Source: Peptococcaceae bacterium
GTDB taxonomy: Bacteria; Bacillota; Peptococcia; Peptococcales; Peptococcaceae
Direction: 5' to 3'
DNA: 7,701 bases
Assembly (NCBI GenBank): GCA_019420345.1
Contig: JAHZHI010000058.1
Location: 1 to 7,701 of the forward strand
Position numbers and translations under genes: made by a program. Under the pieces are notes generated by a model. That model searched no databases and was not told the origin of the DNA. It was given only the letters and a program-made list of their open reading frames with translations. Of the stretch, positions 1 to 6,450 are shown in pieces. Positions within the stretch are counted from its first letter, which is position 1. Every line of letters begins with the position of its first letter.

Positions 1-25
1 AATCTATGATGAAAAATCATGGATT
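1..25 (-). terminator. Possible stem-loop at the end of the minus-strand gene cluster
   Basis: Arms AATCTATGAT (1-10) and ATCATGGATT (16-25) pair over 10 positions with one mismatch (a G-U pair on the plus-strand RNA, C-A on the minus-strand RNA) around a 5-nt loop. The hairpin abuts the stop codon of the short ORF at 25-189, which suits a transcript end for the minus-strand cluster. The stem is AT-rich and any U-tract would lie outside the window, so terminator function cannot be judged. Confidence 0.3.
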
Positions 26-189
26 TATGGCTTGACTTTTATTAGCAGGTCTTTCACAGGAGATGGTTGATTAAATAAATTATACTCCATTGCCTGCTTT
101 TCACCCAATAAGAAAAAGGCTTTTTCACCGTTCTCATCATTCATGGTGCAAAAGCCTTTGTACATTCTAAATCGCCCATCGACTGGCAT
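25..189 (-). CDS. Small ORF overlapping the end of the 312-aa gene; repeat-like peptide of unknown function
   Basis: This reading frame gives 54 aa from the ATG at 187-189, beginning MPVDGRFRMYKGF, or 46 aa from the ATG at 163-165. It overlaps the last 23 nt of the 312-aa gene in another frame; the shorter start would begin one base after that gene's stop. Neither start has a convincing ribosome binding site, so translation would depend on coupling to the upstream gene. The composition looks protein-like, with alternating aromatic and charged residues. The stretch YKGF..MNDENGEKAFF resembles the YG.AY....GK..YY motif that occurs twice in the upstream protein. It may therefore be a genuine coupled small gene, or the C-terminal part of a longer ancestral protein cut off by a frameshift. 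I do not recognise a family. Confidence 0.45.
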   Translation of the reverse strand: MPVDGRFRMYKGFCTMNDENGEKAFFLLGEKQAMEYNLFNQPSPVKDLLIKVKP

Positions 190-1105
190 AGCACTTTAGT
201 GTTTCTTCACAAGCTTTATTAGAACAAACCTCCTGGCCCATGGCCAATATTTCTTCCTGGGAGCAGCCGGTACCACGCAATTTATGAAGATCCTGCATAT
301 ATTGTTCAGTGTACCGTTGCTTTAACTCGTTTTTAAATTGTTGTACTTTTTCATGAAGCTGTGTTTGTTTGCTATACACATAGTGCTTTGAGAATATTGG
401 CGATATGAACGTGCCATTTTTCTCTAAGGTTTCAATTTTCCTATACACGTAATCAAATTGTGCATTAGAGTAGTAGCTGACTTTACCGTTGTTTTCATAG
501 GCAATACCATAAAACGTTTTTTCATAAACATCCTGATCAATAACGCCATCAATCATGTTATCATATTCTTCCTGCAACCACTCGGATAGTTTATTGTACT
601 CATCCAGCGTGATTTTTCTGCAGGAATAAGTATAATGCAAAAGATTTTCAAATTGCTTCAGCTGGTTTTCATCAAAATGGCCTTCAATGTCTTCTGCCAA
701 TTCCCATAACAATGGTGCAGCACTGTTATTTTGAACACGTTTGGAAATCTCCGCCAGCTTGAGGAAGTAGGCTTTGGAATAATGCCGTTGTAGCTGCCTT
801 GCCAAGCGGTGTTTTACTTTTAACTCGATCGTTTCTTTTTCACCTAAAGGCACTGGACATTTTAAGGTAAGACATTCTACCGCACTTGGAAATATGTCCT
901 GACGTTGTGCAAGGTCTACATAGTGGTATATTTCCGCAGCGTTTCCGCTCACCTTATAGTAGATCATATCCTTCTTTGCCATGTAATACGCACAGCCATA
1001 TAAGGTAAATTCCACATCAAAATAACCCAATGCCGCCATTTTTCCAACTTGTTCCGCAACCTGCACGTCACGCAGTTTATTTATAAATTCAAAGTTTACC
1101 GTCAT
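167..1105 (-). CDS. Hypothetical protein, 312 aa, with two internal repeats
   Basis: I do not recognise this protein. It has no signal peptide or membrane segment and is rich in Tyr, Lys, Glu and Gln, so a soluble cytoplasmic protein is likely. Residues 34-62 (TLYGCAY...YY...NA...Y) and 197-221 (TFYGIAY...YY..NA...Y) match each other. Each is followed by a charged, probably helical stretch (about 88-120 and 248-277) with L.EK and spaced Tyr/Leu positions, so the protein appears to be two diverged copies of a roughly 110-residue unit joined by a linker that is probably helical. A Cys-containing tail (C281, C294, C299, C305) ends the protein. The ATG is supported by AGAAGG eight bases upstream, overlapping the stop codon of the ABC ATPase gene 13 nt away, so the two are almost certainly co-transcribed. 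A short ORF follows with overlap. Confidence 0.82.
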   Translation of the reverse strand: MTVNFEFINKLRDVQVAEQVGKMAALGYFDVEFTLYGCAYYMAKKDMIYYKVSGNAAEIYHYVDLAQRQDIFPSAVECLTLKCPVPLGEKETIELKVKHRLARQLQRHYSKAYFLKLAEISKRVQNNSAAPLLWELAEDIEGHFDENQLKQFENLLHYTYSCRKITLDEYNKLSEWLQEEYDNMIDGVIDQDVYEKTFYGIAYENNGKVSYYSNAQFDYVYRKIETLEKNGTFISPIFSKHYVYSKQTQLHEKVQQFKNELKQRYTEQYMQDLHKLRGTGCSQEEILAMGQEVCSNKACEETLKCYASRWAI

Positions 1106-1118
1106 AGTCTTTACCTTC

Positions 1119-1964
1119 TTAACTGATTTTATGCGTGAGATTCGAGTTACATGTTAGTTTGATGCTATAGCCTTTATCCTGGCTTCCTTGCAAATCCACT
1201 TTATGCTCTAGGTACTCAGAAAATATTTCTGAAGTAAACAAGTCCGCTGTTTTCCCTTGCCGAAAAGCCATGCCATTTTTTAACAGTAACGTATTTTCAA
1301 ACAAAGGTGTGATTTCTTCCACATAATGGGTCACATAAATAATGGTCAGATCTTTTTGTTCTCCCAAATGAGCAATGGTATCTGCAATATATTCTCGATT
1401 ATAGATATCCAGACCTGTATACGGTTCATCCAGAATCAACAGCATAGGGTCATTGATCAACGCACGTGCAATCAAAATGCTTTGCTGCTCGCCTTTGGAA
1501 AACATATAGAACGGATAATCCGCACGATCCTCTAAATGAAACGCTTCTAGCAACTGATACGCCTTTTTATCCGCATCCAGAGGAACAAGATCATCAAGAC
1601 CAAATGTTCCTGTCAAGCCAGACAAAACAATCGTTCGCGCCGATTCATTGCCATATACTTTTCCAAAAAATGACGCGCTTATGAAACCAATCTTTTTTCG
1701 ATTTTCCATGATGGTATCATTACTGATTTCTTTTCCAAAAAGTTCGATTCGACCTTCCGTATGCTGTTTAAAGCCAGAAATAATACTGAGAAGCGTTGTT
1801 TTGCCACTTCCATTCATACCAAAAACCAACCAATGTTCCCCAGGAGCGACTTTCCAGTTAATATCTCGGAGCAAATATCTATGGCCGCTCTTGCACCCAA
1901 GTTTTTCTACCTGTATAAAAGGTATTTGGTTGTTATTTTCAGTTTTTTCTTCTCCAAGTTCCAT
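1119..1964 (-). CDS. ABC-type ATPase, YlmA/ModF-like, without membrane partner
   Basis: A single ABC nucleotide-binding domain of 281 aa. Walker A is GMNGSGKT (49-56), the signature is FSKGEQQ (155-161, in place of LSGGQ), Walker B is MLLILDEP (174-181) with catalytic Glu180, the D-loop is GLD (184-186), and the H-loop is His213. The usual Q-loop glutamine is absent: the equivalent region reads IGFISASF (about 92-99). A serine-rich Q-loop and a GE-type signature are what I recall for the YlmA/ModF group (COG1119), which led me to this assignment. No permease or binding-protein gene adjoins it, so it may act as a soluble ATPase or energise a permease encoded elsewhere; molybdate transport should not be assumed. 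The start is firm, with AAGGAGG eight bases before the ATG. It lies 23 nt after the zinc-ribbon gene and 13 nt before the 312-aa gene, in an apparent operon. Confidence 0.9.
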   Translation of the reverse strand: MELGEEKTENNNQIPFIQVEKLGCKSGHRYLLRDINWKVAPGEHWLVFGMNGSGKTTLLSIISGFKQHTEGRIELFGKEISNDTIMENRKKIGFISASFFGKVYGNESARTIVLSGLTGTFGLDDLVPLDADKKAYQLLEAFHLEDRADYPFYMFSKGEQQSILIARALINDPMLLILDEPYTGLDIYNREYIADTIAHLGEQKDLTIIYVTHYVEEITPLFENTLLLKNGMAFRQGKTADLFTSEIFSEYLEHKVDLQGSQDKGYSIKLTCNSNLTHKIS

Positions 1965-1987
1965 CTGATATTCCTCCTTTTTATTTC

Positions 1988-2464
1988 TTAATCGGCTGCG
2001 TAAAGATCTTCAATTTCATCGTCATCATCAAAGTTTGATAATTCTTCATCAGAAATTGTGACACACTCAGCCATAAATTCTGGCAGAAAATTCAACGGAA
2101 CGGAAAACCCACTGTCATCTACTACCCCCAGATTATGACATACCCAATCCATGATTTCAGCGATCTTGGCAATATTCATCTGTTTACATTGTTCGTTATC
2201 ATCCAATCCTGGATAAAGATTAATCCCAGAATGTTCGACATAAAATTTAGCACTTTTATAGGTTTGCCATTCTACACCATATTCAATACGCTTACAGTGA
2301 TTGCAATACAATTCAGTTCTCGCTTCTTCAAAAGAGCTATAGATAATACGGCGCAACTTTAATTCTTTTCCGCAATATTTACAAACGCAACGTCTTTTTC
2401 GAGCTTTCAGACGCTCCACTCTTGCTCCAGATTTTTCTGAACGTTTTTCAATTAATTCCGACAT
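1988..2464 (-). CDS. Zinc-ribbon-like hypothetical protein, 158 aa
   Basis: The N-terminus is basic (about residues 7-25, many Arg/Lys). It is followed by two CxxC knuckles, C28-K-Y-C31 and C54-N-H-C57, with an additional C26. This spacing is typical of a four-cysteine zinc ribbon. The rest is a mixed segment with conserved-looking aromatic residues (YKSAKFYVEHSG, 69-80) and a strongly acidic tail (DDDDEIED, 146-153). No enzymatic motif is visible; nucleic-acid or protein binding through the ribbon is an inference. The frame is open back to 2602, but the longer form would overlap the phosphatase gene and run through its terminator hairpin. The ATG at 2462-2464 has AGAAGG ten bases upstream, so I chose it. 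It is the first gene of the cluster with the ABC ATPase 23 nt downstream. Confidence 0.8.
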   Translation of the reverse strand: MSELIEKRSEKSGARVERLKARKRRCVCKYCGKELKLRRIIYSSFEEARTELYCNHCKRIEYGVEWQTYKSAKFYVEHSGINLYPGLDDNEQCKQMNIAKIAEIMDWVCHNLGVVDDSGFSVPLNFLPEFMAECVTISDEELSNFDDDDEIEDLYAAD

Positions 2465-2497
2465 ATTTACACATCCTTCTAACCCATAATTAAATGA

Positions 2498-2530
2498 AGA
2501 AAACTGCGATTTTAAAAACCGCAGTTTTCT
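2498..2530 (-). terminator. Rho-independent terminator after the phosphatase gene
   Basis: An 11-bp perfect inverted repeat: AGAAAACTGCG (2498-2508) pairs with CGCAGTTTTCT (2520-2530) around an 11-nt loop. On the minus strand the stem runs into TTTTCTTC, a usable U-rich tail. It starts 20 nt beyond the phosphatase stop codon and precedes the zinc-ribbon gene, so it separates the two transcription units or attenuates read-through between them. The A/T runs on both arms could also let it work in the plus direction, where no gene needs it. Confidence 0.7.
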
Positions 2531-2549
2531 CCCTAATGACATGCTAGCG

Positions 2550-4577
2550 TCAATCAGCCAATAATGTTTTTTCAAAAATTGGATACACAGGTGCACCTTC
2601 ACATTGATCCGGCATACGAGTACCTACCAAAGCTGCAATAGTTGGTACCAAGTCAACTTGACGAATGATACGTTCAGTTTCAAAGCCTTCCTTCAAACCT
2701 GGGCCAGCAGCAATGAAGATTGGGGATACAGAAGTATCATATTCACCATAAGCGGTTGACAAGCAGTCTGCATGATCAGCGTTGTAGCCTTCTGCCATCC
2801 AGCAGCAGATATCACCAGCTTGTGGGCCACCCTGGCCAAGAAGCACCGCATCACGATTACGAAGCGCTACAGCAACAATTCTATGGCCGGTAATCTTAGA
2901 CTTGTAGCTGTACAAGTCTGTCATAATCTTTTCTTCCATTTCGTATTGATCGGCAGGATCTACAATACCATCAATTTCTACACCATCAACAACGTGTTTG
3001 TCTCTGCCTTTCAGGTTCAGATACAAATGTCCTTCGCGCTCAATATAAGCAGTGGTCTTGGTCCAATCTATACCAATCGCTTTACCATTTTCATCTCTGA
3101 GAACAACCGTATAGCCCAGTTCTTCCATGATAGGGGTGCAAAGACCGGTCATATCAAAGAGCATTTCTACGCCATACTTAGGAGCAACCTGTGCATGGTC
3201 GGAAACAATGAAAATGGTCCATCCTTCGTCTAACAGATGAATGAAACGGCCAAGGTAGTTATCTGTCTGAACGTATAGGTCACGCATCCATTTTTCTGCT
3301 TCATCTGGTGTTACTTTTGCAGTTGGCAGTGGTGCCATACGACGAATAAAGTTATGTTCTTCCATATCTACTGCATGATAGTGAGAGAATACAACGTCAA
3401 GGTCTTCACTTTCAATCAAGTGGAGAATGGAATCTGCCTGCCAGTTTGCAGTGATGGTCCACATTGGCAGCATAATTTTATTGATCAACAGATCACTCTG
3501 TGCGCCCAATACAGTAGTTGGTGGCGCATAACCAACATTTTCAGCAATATCTTTATAAATTCTCTTTGGATGCCATACACTGTCATTGGTCATATCCATT
3601 GCTGGGGATACATATAATTTCAGATGATTACCATCTTCACTCAATTCAACGAGGAGATAGTTACGGTTACAGGTCGGCATTTTTTCACCATTCTTGATGA
3701 CTTCATCAACAACGCCTACTGCTGGTTCGCCAACCTTCATAACAGCCAGGGGTTCTTCAGATTTTTTAGATTTATAGATTGCTACTCTATCATATACGCC
3801 ATCTTCATTTTTCAGAATCAAAGCCGGACGACGCAACATGCTACGAGATGGCAATACAACAAATTCTTTTGCATCAGCTGGTGCAGCAGCCCATCCCTTT
3901 GCCTCTTTAACCGGAGAAAGCTGTTGGTCAATGTAAAGTTCTGTTGCATAACCGCAAGTTTCTTCGAATTTACTAATAACCTTAATCGGATTATGAACCT
4001 GTTTATGTTCTTCTACAGCATCCAAATCTAAGTCTTCTACAATACAGGCCTTAGAAGCACCAGTAGAAACTGCTTCTACAAAAGTTGTTTCAGTGGTTTC
4101 AACATCTGCAACAACCAGAAAATCTTTTTCACACTGGTTAACAGACATACCTACAGAACCTGGAGAGGTACCATCGACAACCAAAAGGTTTTCGCTATCG
4201 CTGCTTGGTGGCCAAGCAGAACCAGGCCAGTGCCATACCAACGTCTTCAAACCAGCCTCTGCAGTTACATTCCACATCTGTTCAGCTTCACAGAGACGAG
4301 AATCAATATTATAACTTAATTCACCAGGATTGTCCGGAGTATGTCTAGAGAAGCCAGTAATCCCGTGAACATTCGCATAGGCCCCTGTTGCCAATGTGGT
4401 CCACATAGGCGGAGTTACTGTTGGTGCACCACCAAGCATAACTAAGTCATGACGTTGTGCCCCTCTTTCAATGTATTGTTTAGTATATGGCATTAAGCCC
4501 ATATCAACATATTTTCTGGTTAATCTAGGATCCATACCATCAACACCGAGCACTAAAATTTTCTGAGAACGTGCCAT
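2550..4577 (-). CDS. Alkaline phosphatase superfamily hydrolase (type I phosphodiesterase / nucleotide pyrophosphatase-like), 675 aa
   Basis: A two-zinc phospho- or related ester hydrolase of the alkaline phosphatase superfamily. The residues expected for the NPP-type site are all present: D13 in VLGVDGMD, nucleophile T55 in the TVTPPMWTTLATG segment, D404 and H408 in HAVDMEEH, D460-H461 in IVSDHAQ, and H602 in ADHADCL. The final part (GPGLKEG...QVDLVPTIAALVG, 625-652) is the usual C-terminal signature of these enzymes. About 350 residues separate T55 from D404, far more than in compact bacterial NPPs, so a large inserted domain (roughly 130-370) probably shapes the substrate pocket. There is no signal peptide, so it is cytoplasmic. 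The frame extends five codons further to a TTG, but that stretch contains the GGAGG ribosome binding site; the ATG at 4575-4577 is the start. It is transcribed away from the SLC13-like permease. The substrate is unknown; nucleotide, phosphonate, phosphodiester or sulfate-type esters are all possible for the superfamily. Confidence 0.9.
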   Translation of the reverse strand: MARSQKILVLGVDGMDPRLTRKYVDMGLMPYTKQYIERGAQRHDLVMLGGAPTVTPPMWTTLATGAYANVHGITGFSRHTPDNPGELSYNIDSRLCEAEQMWNVTAEAGLKTLVWHWPGSAWPPSSDSENLLVVDGTSPGSVGMSVNQCEKDFLVVADVETTETTFVEAVSTGASKACIVEDLDLDAVEEHKQVHNPIKVISKFEETCGYATELYIDQQLSPVKEAKGWAAAPADAKEFVVLPSRSMLRRPALILKNEDGVYDRVAIYKSKKSEEPLAVMKVGEPAVGVVDEVIKNGEKMPTCNRNYLLVELSEDGNHLKLYVSPAMDMTNDSVWHPKRIYKDIAENVGYAPPTTVLGAQSDLLINKIMLPMWTITANWQADSILHLIESEDLDVVFSHYHAVDMEEHNFIRRMAPLPTAKVTPDEAEKWMRDLYVQTDNYLGRFIHLLDEGWTIFIVSDHAQVAPKYGVEMLFDMTGLCTPIMEELGYTVVLRDENGKAIGIDWTKTTAYIEREGHLYLNLKGRDKHVVDGVEIDGIVDPADQYEMEEKIMTDLYSYKSKITGHRIVAVALRNRDAVLLGQGGPQAGDICCWMAEGYNADHADCLSTAYGEYDTSVSPIFIAAGPGLKEGFETERIIRQVDLVPTIAALVGTRMPDQCEGAPVYPIFEKTLLAD

Positions 4578-4610
4578 TTTTATTTCCTCCAATCATTTAT
4601 TTCAAAAATT

Positions 4611-4650
4611 TTTTGCTTCGCTTGAGCTTGTTTTGCTTCGCTTTAGCTTA
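4611..4650. repeat. Two tandem copies of a 20-bp repeat in the phosphatase leader
   Basis: TTTTGCTTCGCTTGAGCTTG (4611-4630) is followed directly by TTTTGCTTCGCTTTAGCTTA (4631-4650), 18 of 20 positions identical. On the phosphatase-coding strand each copy is rich in AAGC units. The array lies 33 nt upstream of the phosphatase ATG, so it would be within or next to its 5' leader. It may be a protein or RNA regulatory target, or simply a slippage-prone repeat. Confidence 0.8.
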
Positions 4651-4809
4651 ATCCCATGATATTCCATAAATTTTTTAGATGCAATCAACCTATGGTTTTT
4701 ATCAACACGTTCAACAACTCATAGTTTCATAACTGATCTGCCTTCTATTATTTTTAAGCTCAACCAAATTTAATATAAGATGTTTCTTTTTGCCCCAATA
4801 TTTCATGCT

Positions 4810-4824
4810 ACAACTGAGAGTTGT
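4810..4824. promoter_or_regulatory. Short perfect dyad upstream of the permease promoter
   Basis: ACAACT (4810-4815) and AGTTGT (4819-4824) form a perfect 6-bp inverted repeat with a 3-bp centre. It lies about 70 bp before the inferred permease transcription start, a common distance for an activator site, but it does not follow the T-N11-A pattern. It could equally be chance. Confidence 0.3.
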
Positions 4825-4853
4825 TCTGAAAACATCCATCAACTACACTCTTC

Positions 4854-4883
4854 TTTACTATAAGTCTATTTTATTGATATTAT
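4854..4883 (+). promoter_or_regulatory. Candidate promoter of the SLC13-like permease
   Basis: A -35-like TTTACT (4854-4859) and a -10-like TATTAT (4878-4883) are separated by 18 bp. Transcription would start near 4890, giving a leader of about 40 nt before the ATG at 4933. The -10 lies inside the palindrome at 4874-4894, so a protein bound there would compete with RNA polymerase. Confidence 0.4.
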
Positions 4884-4894
4884 CTTAATATCAA
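4874..4894. promoter_or_regulatory. Perfect LysR-type operator (T-N11-A palindrome)
   Basis: Two 9-bp arms, TTGATATTA (4874-4882) and TAATATCAA (4886-4894), are exact reverse complements around TCT. Read as TTGAT-N11-ATCAA, this is the canonical T-N11-A box of LysR-family regulators. It sits 38 bp before the permease start codon and overlaps the candidate -10. A LysR-family gene lies just beyond the permease, making it the obvious candidate ligand; that pairing is inferred. Confidence 0.6.
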
Positions 4895-4932
4895 AGAGCG
4901 CTCATATTGTTATCTAAAGAGGTGTTTTCATC

Positions 4933-6372
4933 ATGCAATCCAAAAAAAACATAGTCAATTCCTTGATTTCCATTGTTTTTATGTTTATAGGGCTTTTTCT
5001 TCCTGCGATGGGGCCAATCTCCGAAACTGGTGTAGCTATTTTATTTGCATTCATCGGTGCTATCTGGGGATGGTGCACCGTTAACATGATCTGGCCAAGT
5101 ATTTTAGCTTTATTCGTCTTAGGCTTAAGCGGTTACACATCTGTTATTGGTGCCTTTCAGGCAGCTGCAAGCAATCCCACCGTATTAATGGTTCTTTTTT
5201 TAATGGCTTTTAGTTCGATTCTACAGTCTACGGGAATCACACAGCGAATAGCAATGTGGATGATCAGTCGTTCATTTACTAAAGGGCATCCATGGATACT
5301 GTCATTTATGATCCTTATCGCAGCTTGGCTTCCCTCCATGTTTGTAGGTTTAACACCACCTATTATCATTGTCTGGGCTATCATTTACTCAATCGCAAAG
5401 GAAACCGGACTAAAGCGCGGCGACAAATGGATCTCCTTAATGTGCTTTGCAGTTGTATTTTTCGCTACATTAGGAGTTAACTCCGTGCCATTCCAAGTAG
5501 GTGTTGTTGCAAACTTTGGGTTAATGACCGCAGCAACCGAAGGTGCTTATACACTTAATTATACCTATTTTCTTGTTTTCTCTTGTATCATGAGTATTAT
5601 TCTCATGCTTGTATTTCTTCTTCTTGCACGTTTCATTTTCCGTGCCGATGTCAGCAAACTCATTCATTATGAAGCAAAAGCCACTGCTATCGAACCAATG
5701 GACGGCGCCGCTAAAATCGCAATTATTTTGTTCGCTCTTTTAGTCATCATTTTAATGCTGCCTTTCTTACTTCCAGAAGGAAATGTTCTTCGCATCTTCC
5801 TTCAGACCAATGTAGATACTACAACATGTTGCATCCTAGCAGTCGCGCTTGCACTGATCGTTCAATATAAAGGCAAGCCTTTCACCTCATTCAGCACTCT
5901 TGTTACTCAAGGTGTTGCATGGGAAGTTATTTTCATGCTAGCCGCAGCATTCACTCTTTCTTCTGCAGTTACTGCGGAAGGTATTGGAATTTCTGATGCT
6001 TTACAGCATTTTATCTCACCACTATTAAGCGGCAACAATGTGTTCATCTTCATTGGTAGTTTACTCTTTATTGCACTTATATTAACAAACCTTATCAACA
6101 ACGTTGTTGTCTCTGCCATTATGGTCCCAATTGCCTGCAAAGTAGCTATGACGACCGGCATTGTTAATCCAATTATATTAACCTCTCTTTTTATTCTTGT
6201 TATTGATCTTGGATTTGTTTTACCATCATCTTCTGTTGGCGGGGCTATGTTGCACGGTAATCCAGACTGGCTACCAAAACGTGATATTCTTATATATGGT
6301 ACCATCATTGTATTTGCAACAGCTATTGTCTGCTTATTTGTCGGCTATCCTTTGGCCCACCTCATCTTCTAA
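4933..6372 (+). CDS. SLC13/DASS-like anion permease (ion transporter superfamily), 479 aa
   Basis: A very hydrophobic protein with about 11-13 membrane segments, roughly at residues 10-28, 33-67, 82-98, 121-156, 167-186, 211-235, 260-279, 293-311, 327-345, 369-408, 411-432 and 451-472. Two related hairpin regions, around WLPSMFVGLTPP (132-143) and TNLINNVVVSAIMVPIA (385-401), followed by VLPSSSVGGAMLHGNPDW (429-446), match the inverted-repeat plan of sodium-coupled SLC13/DASS and related ion transporters. Length fits the family. The canonical SNT sodium/substrate motif is not seen at either site, so the substrate (dicarboxylate, sulfate or another anion) cannot be read off. The ATG follows AGAGG by ten bases. 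It is divergent from the phosphatase, convergent with a LysR-family gene, and has a perfect LysR-type box in its promoter, so substrate-dependent control is likely. Confidence 0.87.
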   Translation: MQSKKNIVNSLISIVFMFIGLFLPAMGPISETGVAILFAFIGAIWGWCTVNMIWPSILALFVLGLSGYTSVIGAFQAAASNPTVLMVLFLMAFSSILQSTGITQRIAMWMISRSFTKGHPWILSFMILIAAWLPSMFVGLTPPIIIVWAIIYSIAKETGLKRGDKWISLMCFAVVFFATLGVNSVPFQVGVVANFGLMTAATEGAYTLNYTYFLVFSCIMSIILMLVFLLLARFIFRADVSKLIHYEAKATAIEPMDGAAKIAIILFALLVIILMLPFLLPEGNVLRIFLQTNVDTTTCCILAVALALIVQYKGKPFTSFSTLVTQGVAWEVIFMLAAAFTLSSAVTAEGIGISDALQHFISPLLSGNNVFIFIGSLLFIALILTNLINNVVVSAIMVPIACKVAMTTGIVNPIILTSLFILVIDLGFVLPSSSVGGAMLHGNPDWLPKRDILIYGTIIVFATAIVCLFVGYPLAHLIF

Positions 6373-6373
6373 C

Positions 6374-6440
6374 AAAAAATCCCTGTCAAAGAACGACAAT
6401 GTAGAAACATTGTTCTTTGACAGGGATTTATATGTTTTTC
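6374..6440. terminator. Strong bidirectional terminator shared by permease and LysR genes
   Basis: The left arm at 6377-6401 pairs with 6408-6429 as an 18-bp perfect outer stem (starting AAATCCCTGTC), a 3-nt bulge, and a 4-bp inner stem (AATG/CATT) with loop TAGAAA. On the plus strand it is followed by ATATGTTTTT and on the minus strand by TTTTTTG, so each convergent gene has its own U-tract. It begins within a few bases of the permease stop and ends about 10-20 bp before the LysR stop. Confidence 0.92.
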
Positions 6441-6450
6441 CGTATTAAAC

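Larger units (their letters stand above)
4578..4932. promoter_or_regulatory. Divergent intergenic regulatory region between phosphatase and permease
   Basis: These 355 bp of AT-rich DNA carry no convincing gene. From left to right they hold the phosphatase ribosome binding site, a 20-bp tandem repeat, a dyad at 4810-4824, a candidate permease promoter, a perfect LysR-type box and the permease ribosome binding site (AGAGG at 4918-4922, ten bases before the ATG). For the phosphatase no strong promoter is visible; the best minus-strand -10 is TATATT about 175-180 nt before the start, with a poor -35. If used, it would leave a long leader containing the tandem repeat. Confidence 0.75.

Noticed and set aside
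2465..2602. Extended N-terminus (46 extra residues) for the zinc-ribbon protein
   Set aside because: It would overlap the end of the phosphatase gene and pass through a terminator hairpin, while the internal ATG at 2462-2464 has a good ribosome binding site.
2772..4314. Plus-strand open frames of 70-150 codons opposite the phosphatase gene
   Set aside because: They are antisense shadows of a strongly supported gene; their peptides show no motifs and they lack ribosome binding sites.
4578..4592. TTG start five codons upstream for the phosphatase
   Set aside because: The extension consists of the GGAGG ribosome binding site that serves the ATG at 4575-4577.
4711..4806. 31-codon minus-strand ORF in the divergent intergenic region
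   Set aside because: It has no Shine-Dalgarno, a composition expected of AT-rich DNA, and no recognisable motif.
5907..6308. 133-codon minus-strand frame opposite the permease
   Set aside because: It is antisense to a clear membrane-protein gene and its composition mirrors the hydrophobic codons of the other strand.
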